A model generated the notes under the pieces. It did no database searches, was not told where the DNA came from, and saw nothing but the letters and a program-made list of their open reading frames with translations. The position numbers were made by a program, and so were the translations under genes. This document shows, one piece after another, positions 52,145-56,890 of a stretch of DNA of 56,890 bases. Position 1 is the first letter of the stretch. Every line of letters begins with the position of its first letter. This DNA comes from Variovorax sp. CF313. Its GTDB lineage: Bacteria; Pseudomonadota; Gammaproteobacteria; Burkholderiales; Burkholderiaceae_C. Location: NCBI RefSeq assembly GCF_000282635.1, contig NZ_AKIW01000108.1:1-56890 (forward strand), in the 5' to 3' direction.

Positions 52145-52786
52145 CTACCAGCGCAGCAGGCGCGGCCCCAGCGCGGCGCCAGCCAGCACCGGCACCGCGA
52201 TCCCGCTCACGTACCAGACTGCGAGAAACGGCGCGGTGAGTTCCATGCAGTGCAGCGCATAGATCGCGGCACCAACGCCTCCGGCCAGCGCCCCGGCCGC
52301 GGCCCCCGCCAGCGCCGGCCGCGTGGGCGCCATCCCCTTGAGCGCCACCAGCGTGGCCGCGAGCACCGGCAGCGCCATCAGCCCGATGCTCAGCGCGCAG
52401 ATGCGCCATGACTGCCCCATCAGAGAGGGCATGCGCGCTTCCATCGGCAGGGTGAACCAGGCGGCCACCGCCAGCACCCACACCCCGAGCACCGGCAGCG
52501 CCGCGCCGACCCAGGCGCGCCGCGGCGCCACACCCGGCCGCGCAAGCCGCTCCACGGCCACGAAGCCGGCCGCTGCGATGCACAGCGGGAACAGCACCTT
52601 GACCCAGAACATCGGCCAGAACATGGCCTGCACGATGTCGTACCGCACGCCGTACCCGGCGAACAGGATCGCGAACGAGAGCGGCAGGCCCAGCAGCACC
52701 GCCAGCCCGATGCGCCGGCCGGCGCGGCGGCGCGGCGCGGCCACCTCACCATTCGCCAGCATCGCGACGAGATCGTCGGTCTTCAT
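52145..52786 (-). CDS. NrsF-type anti-sigma factor (DUF1109 membrane protein)
   Basis: 213 aa from the ATG at 52786, overlapping the sigma factor stop (ATGA). The cytoplasmic N-terminus MKTDDLVAMLANGEVAAP is followed by six hydrophobic helices, the architecture of NrsF, which holds an ECF sigma factor at the membrane. Two conserved cysteines are seen (in PLCIAAAGF and ALHCMEL); in NrsF proteins cysteines respond to metal or oxidative stress. It is co-transcribed with its cognate sigma factor. Confidence 0.86.
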   Translation of the reverse strand: MKTDDLVAMLANGEVAAPRRRAGRRIGLAVLLGLPLSFAILFAGYGVRYDIVQAMFWPMFWVKVLFPLCIAAAGFVAVERLARPGVAPRRAWVGAALPVLGVWVLAVAAWFTLPMEARMPSLMGQSWRICALSIGLMALPVLAATLVALKGMAPTRPALAGAAAGALAGGVGAAIYALHCMELTAPFLAVWYVSGIAVPVLAGAALGPRLLRW

Positions 52787-53373
52787 GCCGCACTTCCCCA
52801 ATTGCTGCCGCACCGCGCCGCCAGCGCCTTGAGCCCGCGGTGGATACCGACCTTCACGGCCGACTCCGACATGCCGGTCAGGCTCGCGGTTTCCGCCACC
52901 GACAGGCCTTCGATCTTCACGTGCACGATCGGCAGGCGCTGGCGCTCGGGCAGGGTTTCGAGCAGGCCGCCGAGGTCGCGCTTCGCATCGCTGGCCTCCT
53001 CGGCCGATTCGGTGAACACAGCCAGGTCGTCGTCCAACGGGTCATGCAGGTCTTCGCGGACCGACTTGGCGCGCAGCAGGTCGATCATCTTGTAGCGCGC
53101 AATCGCATGCACCCAGGCCGTCAGCGGCTGGTCGCTCTGGTAGGTGTGGCGCTGGTTGTGCATGGCGAGCAGGCATTCCTGGACGAGGTCTTCCACTTCA
53201 TCGGGCCAGCCAAAGAGGCGCTTGCCCAGAAAGGCGCGCAGGTGCGCGCTGAGTCGCTGCAGGAAGTCGCGGTAGGCCTTCGCGTCGCCGTCGAGGCCGC
53301 GAAGGAACAGGCTGCGCAGCGCCGCTTCCGCGTCGCTCGGGTTCACCCTGCTGCTTATTGTGTTTCGTGCCAT
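52783..53373 (-). CDS. ECF RNA polymerase sigma factor (SigF-like, NrsF-controlled)
   Basis: 196 aa. Region 2 spans DEVEDLVQECLLAMHNQR to LTAWVHAIARYKMIDLLRA. An acidic linker (LDDDLAVFTESAEEASD) leads to region 4 with LPERQRLPIVHVKIEGLSVA and SLTGMSESAVKVGIHRGLKA, the -35-binding HTH. Immediate coupling to a DUF1109 gene identifies the SigF/NrsF group, which in Caulobacter and others answers heavy-metal or oxidative stress. It is divergent from the URC genes across 113 bases. Confidence 0.9.
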   Translation of the reverse strand: MARNTISSRVNPSDAEAALRSLFLRGLDGDAKAYRDFLQRLSAHLRAFLGKRLFGWPDEVEDLVQECLLAMHNQRHTYQSDQPLTAWVHAIARYKMIDLLRAKSVREDLHDPLDDDLAVFTESAEEASDAKRDLGGLLETLPERQRLPIVHVKIEGLSVAETASLTGMSESAVKVGIHRGLKALAARCGSNWGSAA

Positions 53374-53437
53374 CGGGCCGGCCGGTTACAGCCGTGTCGA
53401 AAAAAAGATTCCGGCTGATTGTGCCCAAGCCATCCGC

Positions 53438-53466
53438 TTGCAAGCGCCACACGCCATCGGTACATT
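53438..53466 (+). promoter_or_regulatory. Sigma-70-type promoter of the URC gene set
   Basis: -35 TTGCAA (53438-53443), 17-base spacer, -10 TACATT (53461-53466). This gives a start near 53473 and a short leader with GAGGG (53476-53480) before the ATG at 53487. It is the best consensus-like promoter seen in the window. Confidence 0.65.
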
Positions 53467-53486
53467 GTGTTTTTTGAGGGCCTCCA

Positions 53487-54793
<1,307 letters not shown>

Positions 54794-54797
<4 letters not shown>

Positions 54798-56203
54798 GCA
54801 ACAGTCACGACCAATTCGACAACATGCCGGTCGACGGATCGGGCAGCTTGCCGCCGGGCGGCGCGGGCGAGATCGACCCGTCCATCGAATTCACGGCCGA
54901 CACCGCGCACCCTGCCGGCGCTGCCAGCCTGCTGCGCACCACAGCCGCCATCCGGCAGCGCGCGGGCGCCCTGCTGGCGCGCGCGCGCCGGGGCGAATCG
55001 CAGTGGTTCCGCATCGGCGGCGACGACACGCTCGAAGACGCCGCACGCACCGTCGCGGAGGTCACGCGCGAGCGTTATCCGTGGGACACCATCCCGTACC
55101 ACAGCCGCTGGCGCCATTTCGAGGCGGGGGGCGCCGACCGGCTGAAGCAGCTGGACGAGTTGCTCGGTCCGCGCATCGATGCACGGCAGCGCGCCCGCGC
55201 GCACATCGACCTCGTGCTGGTGAGCGTGCTGCTCGACGCCGGCGCAGGCCCCGACTGGGGCTACACCGAGCCGGCCACGGGCGCGCGCTTCACGCGTTCC
55301 GAAGGGCTGGGCGTGGCGAGCTTCCACGCCTTCACCAGCGGACTTTTCTCGTCGAACCCCGACCATCCCTGCCAGGCCGATGCGGCCGGCCTGCGCGGCC
55401 TCGTCACCGACCGGCTCGGCGACGCGTTCCAGGTCAGCGAAGTCAATCCGCTGGTGGGCCTCGCGGGCCGCGCGGTGCTGCTGCGCCGGCTTGGCGAAGC
55501 GATGAGCGAGCAGCCCGAGACCTTCGGCGAGGACGGCCGCCCCGCCGGCATGTTCGACGCCCTCGTGGCGCCCTTCGGCGCCGCCACGCCGCCCACCGCC
55601 GAGATCACCGCGCACCAGATTCTTTCGCTGCTGCTGGAGACGCTCTCGCGCATCTGGCCTGCGGCCAACGCGGTCGACAGCATTGCCGCCGACGGCAGCG
55701 ACAGTGCAGGCGGCATCGGCTCGGGCGACCCGGCGCTGGCGCTGGGCGACTGCTGGCGCCACAGCGCGGTGCGCGGACCCGGCCTCACCAATGGCTGGAT
55801 GCCCTTCCACAAGCTTTCGCAGTGGCTCACGTACTCGCTGCTCGAGCCCTTCGAGTGGGCCGGAGTGAAGGTGCGGCACCTCGACGCGCTCACGGCCCTG
55901 CCCGAGTACCGCAACGGCGGCCTGCTGATCGACAGCGGCGTGATCGTGCCGAAGGACCCCGCCTTCCTCGAGCGCCGCTGGAAGGTGGGCGATGAGTTCA
56001 TCGTCGAATGGCGCGCTCTCACGGTGGCGCTGCTCGACGAAGTAGCGCCGCGCGTGCGCAAGGTGCTCGACCGCACCGAGGAAGAATTGCCGCTGGCCTG
56101 CGTTCTGGAAGGCGGCACCTGGGCGGCGGGCCGGGCTCTGGCACAGCGCTTGCGTGACGGTGCTCCGCCTCTGCTGATCGAGAGCGACGGCACTGTCTTC
56201 TAG
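54794..56203 (+). CDS. DUF1688 protein, URC4/Urg3 family (uracil catabolism)
   Basis: 469 aa from the ATG at 54794 (ATGA overlap with the URC1-like gene). The first 45 residues are polar; the conserved DUF1688 region starts at AASLLRTTAAIRQRAGALLA and includes IPYHSRWRHFEAGG, GWMPFHKLSQWLTYSLLEPF and RNGGLLIDSGV. Yeast URC4 is required to grow on uracil as nitrogen source through the URC pathway, but its reaction is still undefined. No known cofactor motif is visible. Coupling to URC1 and upp supports the pathway assignment. Confidence 0.9.
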
Positions 56204-56238
56204 ACTCCCGGTTTTCAGCAACGATAGAAAAAATTCCA

Positions 56239-56868
<630 letters not shown>

Positions 56869-56890
56869 GGCTCGCCCCCAGGCTGCGCGC
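56869..56890 (+). repeat. Start of an intergenic repeat after upp (cut by window edge)
   Basis: The 22 bases after the TAA match 18 of 22 with the bases following the ppiC stop at 11157, including the shared CCCCCA and CGCGC blocks. This is probably another copy of the same dispersed element; the hairpin part lies outside the window. Confidence 0.4.

Noticed and set aside
53384..53389. GTAACC on the minus strand as an autoregulatory -35 of the ECF sigma gene
   Set aside because: It lies only about 10 bases before the start codon, leaving no room for a -10 and transcript start upstream of the gene.

Overview
The window is dense, GC-rich bacterial chromosome. Gene content, protein character and intergenic repeat style point to a betaproteobacterium of the Comamonadaceae, probably Variovorax or a close relative. 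The supporting signs are the smc-zipA-ligA block, Liv- and Aap-type importers, selO-msrB-yciB-bolA-ppiC, and the palindromic repeats. No rRNA, tRNA, CRISPR array, transposase or phage gene was found. No stretch longer than about 300 bases lacks a gene.

Layout. Positions 1-6223 (minus strand): an acyl-CoA ligase of the DmdB-like clade lies upstream of two tandem paralogous branched-chain amino acid/amide binding proteins, then livH and a livM cut by the window edge. An intrinsic terminator sits between the second binding protein and livH. Positions 6436-11156 (plus): an AraC-type regulator, then the stop/start-overlapping chain selO-msrB-yciB-bolA, then a periplasmic PpiC foldase. Positions 11318-24339: purL (minus), map and glnD (plus), a convergent pair of c-di-GMP proteins, an I78-family lipoprotein, and an HAD hydrolase overlapping phosphoglucomutase.

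Positions 24412-29126 (minus): a polar amino acid ABC transporter (binding protein and two permeases, no ATPase), followed by homoserine dehydrogenase. The hom leader contains a short reading frame ending Met-Ile-Thr-Thr-Ile-Thr-Thr-Ala-Ala-Thr, alternative hairpins and a terminator abutting the hom ribosome site. This reads as a threonine (isoleucine) attenuator. Positions 29300-37569: DoxX, peptide deformylase, a Tyr/Pro-rich lipoprotein, and the ligA-zipA-smc operon. Positions 37683-40886 (plus): a lipoprotein of unknown function, a hipBA module with a clear palindromic operator, and an orphan ParA-like ATPase.

Positions 40909-50415 (minus): a ten-gene, tightly overlapping operon resembling the accessory half of an aryl-polyene/type II fatty-acid-like cluster. 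It encodes an acyl carrier protein, a COG4648-like membrane protein, an AMP-ligase fused to a hotdog dehydratase, an LpxL-like acyltransferase, a LolA-like carrier, an MMPL exporter, a NodB polysaccharide deacetylase, a methyltransferase, an ApeP-like dehydratase and a FabG-like reductase. No ketosynthase is present in the window, which makes it the most unusual locus here. A 99-bp imperfect palindrome separates its promoter region from a YjgR/HerA-like ATPase.

Positions 52145-56868: an NrsF-type anti-sigma factor and ECF sigma factor (minus) lie divergent from a plus-strand trio: a GTP cyclohydrolase II-like protein (URC1 type), a DUF1688 protein (URC4 type) and uracil phosphoribosyltransferase. 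This is the signature of the URC uracil-degradation pathway. Translational coupling by ATGA or TGATG overlaps is a recurrent feature, and GTG or TTG starts are common.
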